Assembly: GCF_004341845.1 (NCBI RefSeq)
Contig: NZ_SLVB01000015.1
Span: 24,066-88,065, forward strand
DNA: 64,000 nucleotides
Direction of reading: 5' to 3'
Source of the DNA: Novosphingobium sp. PhB165
Lineage (GTDB): Bacteria > Pseudomonadota > Alphaproteobacteria > Sphingomonadales > Sphingomonadaceae
Shown: one piece after another, positions 9,687-18,395 of the stretch
Layout of the letters: each line of letters opens with the position of its first letter
Position numbering within the stretch: the first letter of the stretch is position 1
Translations under genes and position numbers: made by a program
Notes under the pieces: generated by a model
Seen by the model: only the letters and a program-made list of their open reading frames with translations
Databases searched by the model: none
What the model was told of the DNA's origin: nothing

Positions 9687-10127
9687 ATGGGGGATGAAAT
9701 TCTTGTCGAGATCATCGGTACCCTCGCTGCGTGGGGTGTCCTATTGATCGTAACCACGCCATTGGTCGGGTTTGTGCTGCGCGGGCTGGAAAATAGCGAT
9801 TGGCTATCGCAGAGGGCCGGCGAGAGCGATGCAACACTGGCGCCCCATATCTAGCGGGATCTCAAGGATCAGCGGATCATCAATTGCGCGGGCGTACTCT
9901 TCGCGGCCGCGCTTATCATGGCGGTGTGGTGGTTTTCAAACGCCGGGGTCGCGCTGGTAACGCTTGCGATCATGTTGGCACGGGTGCCGGACCTCAATTG
10001 GGAGATCGGCAACGGCCGAAGGTCTGGACGCGCCGATTTGCGCAAACCGCCATTCTATAAGGCGGCGAGCGTAATCCTGTGGGCTGCCTTGCCGGCGTTG
10101 TGGTTATCGCTCTATCACCTGAGGTGA
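9687..10127 (+). pseudogene. membrane protein gene interrupted by an in-frame TAG
   Basis: From ATG 9687 the frame encodes MGDEILVEIIGTLAAWGVLL... with one membrane segment, then reaches TAG at 9852-9854 after 55 codons. The same frame continues without further stops to TGA at 10127 with coherent coding: a hydrophobic segment (VLFAAALIMAVWWF), a second (VALVTLAIMLA) and a C-terminal one (SVILWAALPALWLSLY). Read through, the product would be 146 residues with about four membrane segments. A single-base nonsense change, a sequencing error or, less likely, amber read-through could explain this. No family recognised. Confidence 0.7.
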
Positions 10128-10272
10128 GCTGGGCTTATCAGCCATATGGCAACGGCTCCGCTGAATTCACCCTGACGGTTCGCAAGAAATGTTCAGGTTG
10201 TTAGAGGTCGCAGCGGACTGGGCGCGGTAGCGGGCCGCTTCCGCGGCACGGATTTCCTGTTGTCGCCATTCC

Positions 10273-10917
10273 TCAGAGCGGCAAGGACAACTGCTGCGCG
10301 GCCGCGTGAGCGCGGGTCCTGCGGGACCAGGGTTCGTCGGTGCTTTCGACCTCCAGCCTGTCCTCCCAGGTTCGGCACAGCGAATAGGCCGCCGCCGCAG
10401 AACTGCCGGTCCACACCTCCCAGTCTTCCGGGGCAAGAATGATTGGCATCCGGTCATTGAGGCCGGCCATCTGCGGATGGCCCGGAACCATGAGCATAGT
10501 GAAAACCTTGCCCCACTCAGGCGAGTTCCGCCAGATCCCCGCGAACGCGAATGTCTCTGCACTCGGAAGCGAGAACCAGGTTCGGGTCATCCGGCCTTCT
10601 TCGCCTGCGGCCTCCGCCCACGCGCTCACGGGTATCAGGCATCTGCGACGCTCGAAGCTCGCGCGCCAGAACCTGGAGCCCAGTTTTTCGCTGCGCGCAT
10701 TGTAGACGGCATGGGGCTTCAGTTTCTTGCCGGTAACCTTGCTCTCGTCGGTGCGCGGAAAACCCCAGGTCATCGTGCCAAGCTGTCCCTCGGCAACGAC
10801 AAGCCCGGGATCCGTCGGGGCGACGACATCGGCAAGGTTCGCGCCATCAACGGTCTCAGCGCCGAACAATGCTGCGATCGCGCTTGCGGGACTGGTCAGG
10901 CGGTAGAGGTTACAGAT
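10273..10917 (-). CDS. SRAP (SOS response-associated peptidase, YedK/HMCES) family protein
   Basis: SRAP proteins shield abasic sites in single-stranded DNA by a covalent bond to their N-terminal Cys2. Here the expected Met-Cys start is ATC-TGT (10917-10912; product then CNLYRLTS...), with AGGAGG about ten bases upstream. The only usable standard start is GTG at 10953, which would add 12 residues before the cysteine and block it. In ATC numbering, Asn73 (YNARSEKL) and Glu102 (SAWAEA) match catalytic residues, but the usual catalytic His of the I-H-x-R-M-P motif is Asn154 (GLNDRMP). The gene lies divergent from LexA-controlled imuAB, fitting an SOS role. Activity is uncertain. Confidence 0.85.
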   Translation of the reverse strand: MCNLYRLTSPASAIAALFGAETVDGANLADVVAPTDPGLVVAEGQLGTMTWGFPRTDESKVTGKKLKPHAVYNARSEKLGSRFWRASFERRRCLIPVSAWAEAAGEEGRMTRTWFSLPSAETFAFAGIWRNSPEWGKVFTMLMVPGHPQMAGLNDRMPIILAPEDWEVWTGSSAAAAYSLCRTWEDRLEVESTDEPWSRRTRAHAAAQQLSLPL

Positions 10918-11405
10918 GGGACATTCTCCTCCTGCTGCAAGATATGACTGCACCGGCAGCCATGCAAACGCTTGCGCCCGCGAATGCGACTGGGTGCCGC
11001 GCGGCCATCCGAATGGAAATCCTCATCCTGTTTGCCGCGCCGCGGCGCGGCGCAAACTCGCCGGCACCAGCCGCTTCCATTTCGAACAGGGCACCGGCAC
11101 ATGCGGAAACGACAAGGCCGATCGTGAGCGGGCGGATACCGGGGGCCTGTAGAGGCGAGCCGGTGAGGTCCGCTATTTCCGATTCGGCGTGCGTTGCAGC
11201 CCGGGACCTGCTCCATGACCTGATCTCGCCGCCGAAAAGGCGGCCGGTGCCCGCTTTCCCAAAGCGAACGGCACGGCACATTTCCAAGACTCTTCCGCCG
11301 CTTGGCGAGTGAGCGATCAATCCCGATCGAAGATGCCCGTTGACTCGCTGTCGCACAAGAACAAATAGGGAACTTCCAATTTCCCGGAGCCCAAGGAGGC
11401 CCTTC
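10918..11405. other. intergenic region between the SRAP gene and imuA
   Basis: The region contains the divergent control sequences: the SRAP ribosome-binding site on the minus strand and the imuA LexA box and ribosome-binding site on the plus strand. A minus-strand frame spanning 10896-12191 is the shadow of imuA. No second LexA box was found on the SRAP side. Confidence 0.6.
11359..11373 (+). promoter_or_regulatory. LexA box upstream of imuA
   Basis: The sequence GAACAAATAGGGAAC is GTTC-N7-GTTC on the other strand, the exact alphaproteobacterial LexA operator. It ends 32 bases before the imuA ATG, where it would block transcription until RecA-triggered LexA cleavage. Confidence 0.9.
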
Positions 11406-12167
11406 ATGACAGAGCGAGGGGCGCGTGCTCATCTGCCACAACTGCGTGCCCGGATCGCCGAGATCGAGGGCGGTGAGCGGCGCCAACTCGGCGTCCTGCC
11501 TTTCGGCCTCTCGGCGATTGACGAGCGCCTGCCCGGCGGCGGCCTGGCGCTCGGATCGCTTCACGAAGTGGCGGGCGGGGCGCAGGGTGTCACCGATGGC
11601 GCCGCCGCCGCGCTTTTTGCAGCGGGGATCATGGGTCGTACGGGCGGGACAGTCCTTTGGTGCATGACCCAGCCCGATCTCTTCGCGCCGGCTATCGCGC
11701 AGGCCGGGCTCGACCCCGACCGCGTCATCTACGTCGAGGCACGCGATCAGACCTCTGTTCTGGCCTGTTTCGAAGAGAGCCTTCGGCATGGCGGCCTCGC
11801 CGGCGTTGTCGCCGAAGTCCCGCGCCTTTCCATGACAGCCTCGCGGCGCTTGCTGCTCGCGGCAGAAAGCAGCGGCACGATCGGCATTGCGCTGCGCCGC
11901 TGGCGGCGACGTGAGGATGCCGCGGACTTCGGTCAGCCTACTGCGGCGGCAACGCGTTGGCGCGTGACGGCTGTCCCTTCGAAGCCCTTGCCGGTTCCGG
12001 GCCTCGCCCGGCCGCGCTGGTTCGTCGAGCTTATCCGGTGCCGGGCTGGAGAGTGCGCCGACTTCCTTGTGGAATCCTGCGATGCGACAGGTCGTCTCGC
12101 TCTTCCTGCCGACCTGGCCGATCGACCGGCTGCGGCGCAGGCTTGGCCCGCACGCGCCGCCTCCTGA
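11406..12167 (+). CDS. imuA: ImuA, RecA-like SOS mutagenesis protein
   Basis: A 253-residue protein starting at ATG 11406 after AAGGAGG; the frame is open from 11340 but the LexA box lies in that stretch. The family signature LPFGLSAIDERLPGGGLALGSLHEVAG is present, with a RecA/SulA-like fold and a Walker-A position that lacks the standard GKT. ImuA works with ImuB and DnaE2 as the 'mutasome', which replicates across lesions with errors. The 3' end overlaps imuB by 86 bases, so the two are translationally linked. Control by the LexA box just upstream is well supported. Confidence 0.93.
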   Translation: MTERGARAHLPQLRARIAEIEGGERRQLGVLPFGLSAIDERLPGGGLALGSLHEVAGGAQGVTDGAAAALFAAGIMGRTGGTVLWCMTQPDLFAPAIAQAGLDPDRVIYVEARDQTSVLACFEESLRHGGLAGVVAEVPRLSMTASRRLLLAAESSGTIGIALRRWRRREDAADFGQPTAAATRWRVTAVPSKPLPVPGLARPRWFVELIRCRAGECADFLVESCDATGRLALPADLADRPAAAQAWPARAAS

Positions 12168-13602
12168 GACGCCGCTGGTTCTGACCGGCATGGATGGACG
12201 GCGCCGCGTGTTGACCGCGGTCAGCAGCGCCGCGCAGCCGCTCGGCCTCTACACGGGAATGGCCGTGACGCAGGCCCAAGCACTGGCTCCGGATCTCATG
12301 CTGCTCGATGCCGATCCGGCCGCTGACGCCGAGGCGCTGGAGAAGCTCGCTGTGTGGTCCCAGCGCCGCTATTCGCCGATCGTTGCGCTCGATCCCCCCG
12401 ACGGATTGATGCTCGACATTTCAGGCGCTGCCCACCCGTACGGCGGTACGGCAGGCCTCCTTGCGGATATCCTGCAGCGGCTCGCCGATGTCGAGACGGC
12501 CGCGCGCGCTATCTGCGCGCCGACTTACGGCGCCGCCCATGCCCTTGCGCGTTTCGGGGGCGAGGCCTTGCGCATCGTCGATCCGTCCGGGCTCGCAGCC
12601 GCGATCTCGGCGCTGCCGCTCGGCAGCCTTCGTCTGGCCGCCGACACCACGGAAAAACTGCGCGTGCTCGGCATCGAGACTATCGGTGAACTCGAGGCGA
12701 TGCCGCGTGCCTCGCTTGCCCTGCGCTTTGGCTCGGAGCCCGGCAGGCGGCTCGATCAGGCCTATGGCAGGCTCGCCGAACCCTTCGAGCCCGTCGAGGC
12801 GCCCAGCCGGATCGAGGTCGAGCGGCGTTTTGCCGAACCCATCGCCGCGCCCGAGACGATGGCGCGCTACACGCACAAGCTGGTCGATGACTTGTGCCGC
12901 GATCTGGAGGAGGTGGGGCTCGGTGCGCGGCGCCTCGATCTGCGCTTCCATCGCATCGACAATGCGGTCGAGGCTATCCGTGCCGGCCTTGCGCGCGCCA
13001 GCCGTGACAGGAAGCAGATCGGCAGGCTGCTGTGCGACAGGATCGAGACCGTCGATCCAGGCTTCGGGATCGAGCGCATGGTGCTCTGCGCCCCCGTCAT
13101 CGAACCGCTTGGTCTTCGCGCCATGTCGAGCCTTGGTGAACGGCCGGTGCCCGAAGTGTCGGCGCTCGTCGACATTCTGGCGAGCCGCCTCGGCGAGGAG
13201 CGGCTCTACAGGATCGCTGCTCGCGAAAGCCATATTCCCGAGCGGTCGGCTGCGCGCATCGCGCCCATGGCCGATCCGACATTGCTGCGCTGGCCCGAGC
13301 GCTGGCCGCGTCCGGCCAGGCTCTTCCCGCGCCCAGAGTTGATCGAGACGATGGCACTTCTGCCCGATCACCCGCCAGTCCATTTCGTGTGGCGCGGAAT
13401 GCGGCGCCGGGTGGTGCGGGCCGATGGCCCCGAGCGCATCTACGGCGAATGGCATTTGAGCGAGGCAGAATGGCTGAGCGTGCGCGACTATTTCCTTGTC
13501 GAGGACGAGACCGGCGCGCGCTATTGGCTCTTCCGCCAGGGCGACGGCGTGGACGCGGCGACAGGCCGGCAGGACTGGTTCCTGCATGGTCTGTTCGGTT
13601 GA
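12082..13602 (+). CDS. imuB: ImuB, Y-family polymerase-like mutasome hub
   Basis: A 506-residue protein starting at ATG 12082 (MRQVVSLFLPTWPIDRL), inside the end of imuA. ImuB is a Y-family polymerase homologue that has lost the catalytic acidic residues; here the usual D-x-D of motif I is replaced by FLPTWPIDR. It recruits DnaE2 and the beta clamp. The later domains (helix-hairpin-helix near LRVLGIETIGELEAMPR and little finger) are intact, and it ends TGRQDWFLHGLFG. The end of this gene together with the next gene is duplicated in decayed form at 7686-8389. Unlike the usual imuA-imuB-dnaE2 order, dnaE2 is 8.7 kb away. Confidence 0.94.
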   Translation: MRQVVSLFLPTWPIDRLRRRLGPHAPPPETPLVLTGMDGRRRVLTAVSSAAQPLGLYTGMAVTQAQALAPDLMLLDADPAADAEALEKLAVWSQRRYSPIVALDPPDGLMLDISGAAHPYGGTAGLLADILQRLADVETAARAICAPTYGAAHALARFGGEALRIVDPSGLAAAISALPLGSLRLAADTTEKLRVLGIETIGELEAMPRASLALRFGSEPGRRLDQAYGRLAEPFEPVEAPSRIEVERRFAEPIAAPETMARYTHKLVDDLCRDLEEVGLGARRLDLRFHRIDNAVEAIRAGLARASRDRKQIGRLLCDRIETVDPGFGIERMVLCAPVIEPLGLRAMSSLGERPVPEVSALVDILASRLGEERLYRIAARESHIPERSAARIAPMADPTLLRWPERWPRPARLFPRPELIETMALLPDHPPVHFVWRGMRRRVVRADGPERIYGEWHLSEAEWLSVRDYFLVEDETGARYWLFRQGDGVDAATGRQDWFLHGLFG

Positions 13603-13618
13603 TGTGGGTCCGATCGGG

Positions 13619-14182
13619 TCATGCGTCCTTTCGCCAGCGCTCCATGGCTGCCTCATGGGCGCCGCGCACCTTCTCCAGGCGGGAAGACAGCTTGCCGCGG
13701 GCCTTGGCCGCAGCTTCGCGCCGCTTTTCGATCTGGTCGGCGATCCGCTTGCGCTGGGCTTCGAGCTCCGCCAGTTCCGCGGCCAGCGCCCGGTCGTATT
13801 GCTCAAGGTCGGCTTCCGTCTCGTCCAGCGCGGCTCTGCTCGGCCTAGGCGCAGGTGGACGATCGGGGCGTTTGCCCAAGGTCTGGCCGGACTCTTCGCT
13901 GGGGGGCTTGCCTTTCTTGGTCCGATCTTCACTTTTGGGCGCGGTTTGGGCAAGCGCGGCAAGGTGTTCCTGCTGACTTCCGCGCGGGGCCTTGATGACT
14001 ATGCCGGGATGGGCAAGCGGCGCTTTGGTGAATGCGGGATCGTCGACCTTTTCGGCCATGCCTTGCGCAAACAGATTGCTGTCCGCGCCCCAGGCGGCAA
14101 GCGCGGCCTTCTGGCTGGGGGCCGCCACGTAGGCATAGTAGAAGCCTGCGGGCGCCCGGAATACTTTCAGTCTGGCCGGCAT
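13619..14182 (-). CDS. coiled-coil hypothetical protein found next to imuB (often annotated TolA-like)
   Basis: The protein has 187 residues. The N-terminus (MPARLKVFRAPAGFYYAYVAAPSQKAALAAWG) resembles a small alpha/beta domain; the middle is Pro/Lys-rich; the C-terminal half is a long Glu/Arg/Ala coiled coil (ELEAQRKRIADQIEKRREAAAKARG) ending EAAMERWRKDA. Databases often label such sphingomonad proteins 'cell envelope biogenesis protein TolA', probably only because of the coiled coil; no membrane segment is present. It converges on imuB with 16 bases between the stops. A frameshifted paralogue lies at 7818-8389. Function unknown; the N-terminal 'AAPSQKAALAAWG' may suggest a DNA- or protein-binding role, but that is a guess. 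Confidence 0.8.
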   Translation of the reverse strand: MPARLKVFRAPAGFYYAYVAAPSQKAALAAWGADSNLFAQGMAEKVDDPAFTKAPLAHPGIVIKAPRGSQQEHLAALAQTAPKSEDRTKKGKPPSEESGQTLGKRPDRPPAPRPSRAALDETEADLEQYDRALAAELAELEAQRKRIADQIEKRREAAAKARGKLSSRLEKVRGAHEAAMERWRKDA

Positions 14183-14750
14183 CGTTGCACTCCCGGTGAA
14201 GGAGCGCGCCGCAATACCGATAGTTCCTACCCGCGCAGGTTCCCCAGCCGTAGCTTACGGTTGGCACTCCGCACCGGGACTGGCAGGATCAAGACAGCAG
14301 CATGGCGACGGGATACCCGCGGCTGAACGGCAAGAATGGGTCGGTTTTGCTAGGGGAAGATCGCCGGGAATGGGACCTAGCCGACAGTCGCCTTTGGAGC
14401 GGCCGGCCAAGGTAAGCCGACGCTCACTCCGCTGCTGCGCGAGCCCTGGTCTGCGGCTTGCCATGGGACCTTCGCGACTTTCTGGTTCTGAGTGCCCGAC
14501 ACAAGAAACCAGACACTCCCAACGTTCAGCTTGCTAAAAATCCATCGGCAGCAACCGCCCGAATTCAGTCATTCGGCAGCCACTTTGACGATCCCGAAAG
14601 CGGCCGGTCTGTGTCGCTACGCCGCATGGACAAACGTTTGCCTGAACGACGGGCAGCTATCGGGGATTTCCGGAGCCCCCTGAATGGCAGAAATGTTGGG
14701 GGAAGCGGACAACAGAGGCCTCAGATAGGATAGGTGGCTATGGTGCGCCG
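14183..14750. other. intergenic region with a sphingomonad-type repeat
   Basis: The left end carries the promoter side of the coiled-coil gene, of which about 60 bases are also present beside its pseudogene copy. GGCAGCAACCGCCCGAATTC with following ATTCGG (14547-14576) recurs in diverged form at 15250-15276. No gene is supported. Confidence 0.5.
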
Positions 14751-15062
14751 TCAGCCATCGCGTTTTCGCTTCTTGGTGACTGCTGTATTTTTAGATTTCA
14801 AATATTCTTTAGTAAAGATGAGTCTTCCGTTTTCACCGATGGTAAGACCTCCTTTGATGGCTGCACTCATGTATCGCCATACCCGAAATATGGCGAATAG
14901 CGTCCAAATGGTAAAGAGAATCCACGCCAACTTAATCGCGAGATTATTCCCAATCAGTATAGCCGTTAAAAGGAGTAACGTTGTCGGCAGGGCCAAGGCA
15001 CGATAATTACCTTCCTCCCAACAACGATCAACCCAATCTCGAACAGCCGTGTAGATACTCAC
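14751..15062 (-). CDS. small inner-membrane hypothetical protein (103 aa)
   Basis: The protein (MSIYTAVRDWVDRCWEEGNYRALALP...) has two adjacent hydrophobic segments (about residues 22-39 and 42-62, including TTLLLLTAILIG and LAWILFTIWTLFAIF) and a basic, lysine-rich C-terminal tail (YLKSKNTAVTKKRKRDG). The gene is clearly AT-richer than the surrounding DNA and is flanked by diverged repeat copies (14547 and 15250), which fits a recent insertion. No family recognised. Confidence 0.6.
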   Translation of the reverse strand: MSIYTAVRDWVDRCWEEGNYRALALPTTLLLLTAILIGNNLAIKLAWILFTIWTLFAIFRVWRYMSAAIKGGLTIGENGRLIFTKEYLKSKNTAVTKKRKRDG

Positions 15063-15307
15063 CAGTCAGGCTTCCAGTAAATCAGTCCGATGCCTGAAAT
15101 GCCAGCCTTGCGGAATTTACGCAATGTCGGTGAAGCGGGCGCTTAATCTGCCTCAGGCTTATGTCCGCTTTGTTGGCGTGTCCGGAACGGCACCTTCCAG
15201 ATTAAAATAGCGAAATGCTGCCGTTCGCTTGCGGGTGAACTGGACTGACGGCAGCCGCCCGAATTAAGACATTCGGTGCGCCCTAGACTTCGGCCTATAG
15301 CTGCCGT

Positions 15308-17623
15308 TCATCCCTCGCCCAGGTCGATCCGTACGTGGTCTAGCTTGCCGGTGAACGTGAAAGGAGGCTTGTAGCTGAAGTCCACCGGGGCCCCTCGATC
15401 CAAACCCACATCAAGACCGTCAAACGATGAGAAGGCGACGGGGACTGTTCGCTCCAGCCTTCCTTCACCGATCTTCTCCTCACCGTCGAACAGCGCGACC
15501 GTCGCACCTTTTCCGACGCCGTCGCCGTCATAGACGAACTTGGCTCTTACCGTCTGTTGGCCGGGCTTCAGCGGGCGGCCTGAAACGATCCGCGTACGTT
15601 CGAGGAAGAAGTTGTAGCTAAAGACCAGTCGGTCACCTTGAACGTACCAGCCGATTCCCGCCGTGTAGCCGCCAATTGTAAAGAGCATGCCTTCGGCTCC
15701 GGTCTCGGGTATGTCCACCTGCGCAGTTAGATCGAACGAGATGTTCGTTAGGCTCGGTGCGGCACCTTCCATGATTCCGCCCACACCTGCCCGGTAGGTG
15801 AACGACCTGCGGCCTTTGCTGGGGTTAGGCACTTCCTCGGGCTTGATCCGTGCGGCAAGCGGTCGCGTGTCGACTGGAAGGACATGATTGCGCGCTGCTT
15901 CCGCCCACCACAGTTCCTGCAACTGGCGCAGCTTGTCAGGATGCACCGTGGCGAGGTCGTTCGCTTCCGAGAAGTCCTCGTCGATGTGGTACAGTTCCCA
16001 CGGTACAGTATCGAGATCGAGCGCCGACTTTTGCGCAATCCACGGGACATTGGCGAGAGAAGCGGCGCACCAGCCATCATGATAGATCGCGCGGTTGGCA
16101 TAGATTTCAAAATATTGGGTCCGGCGGCGCTCAGGCGCTTCACGCCCGTCGAACGTGTAACAGATGCTGACGCCTTCGATTGGATCCTGCTGAACGCCGT
16201 TGAGCATTTCCGGGGGCGTGATCCCGGCGACCTCGTAGATCGTCGGCACAATGTCGACGACATGATGAAATTGCGTGCGGAGTCCCCCCGTATCCGTGAT
16301 CCGCGATGGCCATGAGACCACCATCGGGTTACGCGTTCCGCCGAAGTGCGAGGCCACCTGCTTGGTCCATTGGAATGGCGTGTTCATCGCCCAAGCCCAG
16401 CCGACCGGAAAATGATTGTGGAGCTTGGGGCCGCCAATGTCGTCGATATGTTCCAGCGACGTTTGCCACGGCAACTCGAAGCCGTTGTAGTAAGTCACCT
16501 CATCAACCGTACCGCTCAGCCCGCCCTCGGCGCTCGAACCATTGTCGCCCACCACATAGAATACGAGCGTGTTGTCCCAGTCGGGCCGTTCACGTAACGC
16601 ATCGAGGAATCGACCTATTTCATGGTCGGTATGTGCCGTGAAGCCGGCAAATGCCTCCGCCATACGCGCCGCCAGCCGCCGCTGGTCGGGCTCGAGCGAA
16701 TCCCATGCCGGTATCTCGTTGGGGCGCGGCGTGAGCTGCGCATCCGCCGGGATCACGCCGAGTTCCTTCTGGCGCGCGAAAGTCTCTTCGCGATATAAAT
16801 CCCAACCGCCATCGAACCTGCCCTTGAAGCGGTCGATCCACTCACTGGGCGCGTGATGAGGTGCATGCGTCGCCCCCGTCGCCAGATAGGCGAAATACGG
16901 GCGTCCGGGCACCGCCTGCACATTATCAATCCACCGGATGGTATGGTCCACCAGATCGGTCGTCAGATGATAGTCGGGATCGGGCGAGCGCTGCACGAGG
17001 CTGTGGTTCTCGTACAGCATCGGGTCCCACTGGCTAGTCTGACCGCCGTGGAAGCCGTAGAAATAGTCGAAGCCCCACCCAGTCGGCCAGTTGTCGAACG
17101 GACCGCGCGGGTTGATGTCCCACGGCGGCGTGTTGTGGTTCTTCCCCAGCCAAGCGGTCGAGTAACCGTTTTGACGCAACACCTCGGCCACCATGCCGGT
17201 GCGTTTCGGGATGATCGCGGTGTAACCATCATAGCCGGTCGCTGACTCGGCGATCCCTCCAGCCGCAGCGACGTGATGGTTGCGGCCGGTAAGCAGAGCG
17301 GCTCGTGTCGGTGAACAAATGGCCGTCGTGTGGAAGCGGTTGTAGCGCAGTCCCTCTGCAGCGAGCCTGTCGAGCGCTGGCGTTGGGATGCCGCCGCCGA
17401 ACGTTCCGAATTGCCCGAAGCCGACATCATCCAGCAGGATGACGACAATGTTGGGCGCGCCTGCGGGTGCGGTAACGGGCTGGGGGATCGAGGCAGGGTC
17501 GGAGTCTGAGACCGTCCGCCCTACTGCTCCAATGAAGCGGTGATCGGGTCGCGGCAGGACGTTCGGAGTACGCTGCGGCGCCGACATTGCACTAAAAGAA
17601 GCTTTCGGATCCAACTCCGGCAT
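15308..17623 (-). CDS. arylsulfatase (type I, formylglycine sulfatase)
   Basis: A 771-residue sulfatase of the alkaline-phosphatase superfamily. The metal-binding N-terminus (NIVVILLDDVGFGQFGTFGG) is followed by the active-site motif CSPTRAALLTGR, in which the Cys of C-x-P-x-R is converted to formylglycine. Later metal and substrate residues are visible (GKNHN, GATHAPHHAP, VVGDNGSSAEGG). The C-terminal 150 residues form the beta-sandwich seen in long arylsulfatases. No signal peptide is evident, so it is probably cytoplasmic. It would hydrolyse sulfate esters to supply sulfur. The start is ATG 17623 after GCGGAG. It stands alone, inserted between imuAB and dinB-dnaE2. Confidence 0.93.
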   Translation of the reverse strand: MPELDPKASFSAMSAPQRTPNVLPRPDHRFIGAVGRTVSDSDPASIPQPVTAPAGAPNIVVILLDDVGFGQFGTFGGGIPTPALDRLAAEGLRYNRFHTTAICSPTRAALLTGRNHHVAAAGGIAESATGYDGYTAIIPKRTGMVAEVLRQNGYSTAWLGKNHNTPPWDINPRGPFDNWPTGWGFDYFYGFHGGQTSQWDPMLYENHSLVQRSPDPDYHLTTDLVDHTIRWIDNVQAVPGRPYFAYLATGATHAPHHAPSEWIDRFKGRFDGGWDLYREETFARQKELGVIPADAQLTPRPNEIPAWDSLEPDQRRLAARMAEAFAGFTAHTDHEIGRFLDALRERPDWDNTLVFYVVGDNGSSAEGGLSGTVDEVTYYNGFELPWQTSLEHIDDIGGPKLHNHFPVGWAWAMNTPFQWTKQVASHFGGTRNPMVVSWPSRITDTGGLRTQFHHVVDIVPTIYEVAGITPPEMLNGVQQDPIEGVSICYTFDGREAPERRRTQYFEIYANRAIYHDGWCAASLANVPWIAQKSALDLDTVPWELYHIDEDFSEANDLATVHPDKLRQLQELWWAEAARNHVLPVDTRPLAARIKPEEVPNPSKGRRSFTYRAGVGGIMEGAAPSLTNISFDLTAQVDIPETGAEGMLFTIGGYTAGIGWYVQGDRLVFSYNFFLERTRIVSGRPLKPGQQTVRAKFVYDGDGVGKGATVALFDGEEKIGEGRLERTVPVAFSSFDGLDVGLDRGAPVDFSYKPPFTFTGKLDHVRIDLGEG

Positions 17624-18110
17624 CGCCAGACTCCGCTCAGATTCCTGTTGGAAGCAGTCAGTTGTGCGGTGCGGCGCCTTTTGCCGGTATCAGGAAAAAC
17701 CCCGATACCGACAATCGCCGATGCTGAGCGAGTGGTGGAGTGCTGAAACGATCCTGCCGGGTCAAAAATCGCTTCGCGTTGCCAACGCTTCCGAAGCACT
17801 CAATCGAAAGGCGGGCAGAACAGCCAGTCAGCGGCTCGGCAGTTGCGTCGCTGCAGCGGAACGGCAACTTCTCACAAATCAAAACTTTAAAGCCGCCGGT
17901 CTCCTTACGGCCAGTCTTGGGTAGCCAGAACGGAAAAGCTGACGGGCCGCACCTTGGGAGTGAAAATCGGCGGCTGAGTGACTGGCAAGGGTCGGTTTTG
18001 GCGGGACCGCGCCAACAGCGTCGTTATCTCCAATCCCCATCGTGCTAAACGCTGCCGATCATTTTGACGGTGCGTTTCGCCAGCGCCCGAAAATATGCGA
18101 GGAGATGAGT
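17624..18110. other. intergenic region with repeat copy A
   Basis: It holds the arylsulfatase promoter on the minus strand and, near the right end, a repeat (17946-17995) that recurs beyond the next gene pair. No gene is supported. The ribosome-binding site GAGGAG at 18099-18104 serves the gene starting at 18111. Confidence 0.5.
17946..17995 (+). repeat. dispersed repeat, copy A
   Basis: The block (GCCGCACCTTGGGAGTG ... CGGCGGCTGAGTGACTGG ... GGGTCGG) matches copy B at 19116-19166 with scattered differences, in the same orientation. The two copies bracket the gene pair 18111-19036. Such diverged intergenic repeats are common in sphingomonads as far as I know; no mobility function is visible. 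Confidence 0.55.
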
Positions 18111-18395
18111 ATGACGTTTCAACGGCCGCCTGAGCATGGGCCGCAGTTCGAAGCTATGATGGCGCAGATTGACTTCAAGCTTACCAATGAAGGCGTCGAT
18201 ATCCCGACGCGACCGATGCTTGCGGTGCGCGAGGTTTCGATGACGTATAATCTCAGCATGCCGCTCGGTGGCGACACCATGCGTATGCCGCCGGAATTGC
18301 GCGAGAATGCGGCACTGAGCGAAGCGATCAATCAATGGTACAAGGACAACTACGGCGATCGGCTGAAAGAGGATCATGCCCGGGTCGGATGGTGA
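18111..18395 (+). CDS. hypothetical protein, first gene of an overlapping pair
   Basis: A 94-residue protein starting at ATG 18111, six bases after GAGGAG; an ATG at 18105 lies directly against that site and is less likely. The sequence (MTFQRPPEHGPQFEAMMAQIDFKL...) is mostly alpha/beta-like with a Met-rich centre and a C-terminal helix (LSEAINQWYKDNYGDRLKED). It has no known domain. Its stop overlaps the start of the next gene (ATGGTGA), indicating translational coupling and a joint function. Confidence 0.7.
   Translation: MTFQRPPEHGPQFEAMMAQIDFKLTNEGVDIPTRPMLAVREVSMTYNLSMPLGGDTMRMPPELRENAALSEAINQWYKDNYGDRLKEDHARVGW

Noticed and set aside
10918..11100. Second LexA box for the SRAP gene
   Set aside because: No GTTC-N7-GTTC on either strand in this stretch; the imuA box at 11359 is too far away to assign to it with confidence.
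10896..12191. 431-codon minus-strand frame opposite imuA
   Set aside because: Shadow of the imuA and LexA region; no recognisable protein features.
12421..13962. 513-codon minus-strand frame opposite imuB
   Set aside because: Antisense shadow of imuB and of the next gene; the plus-strand ImuB is unambiguous.
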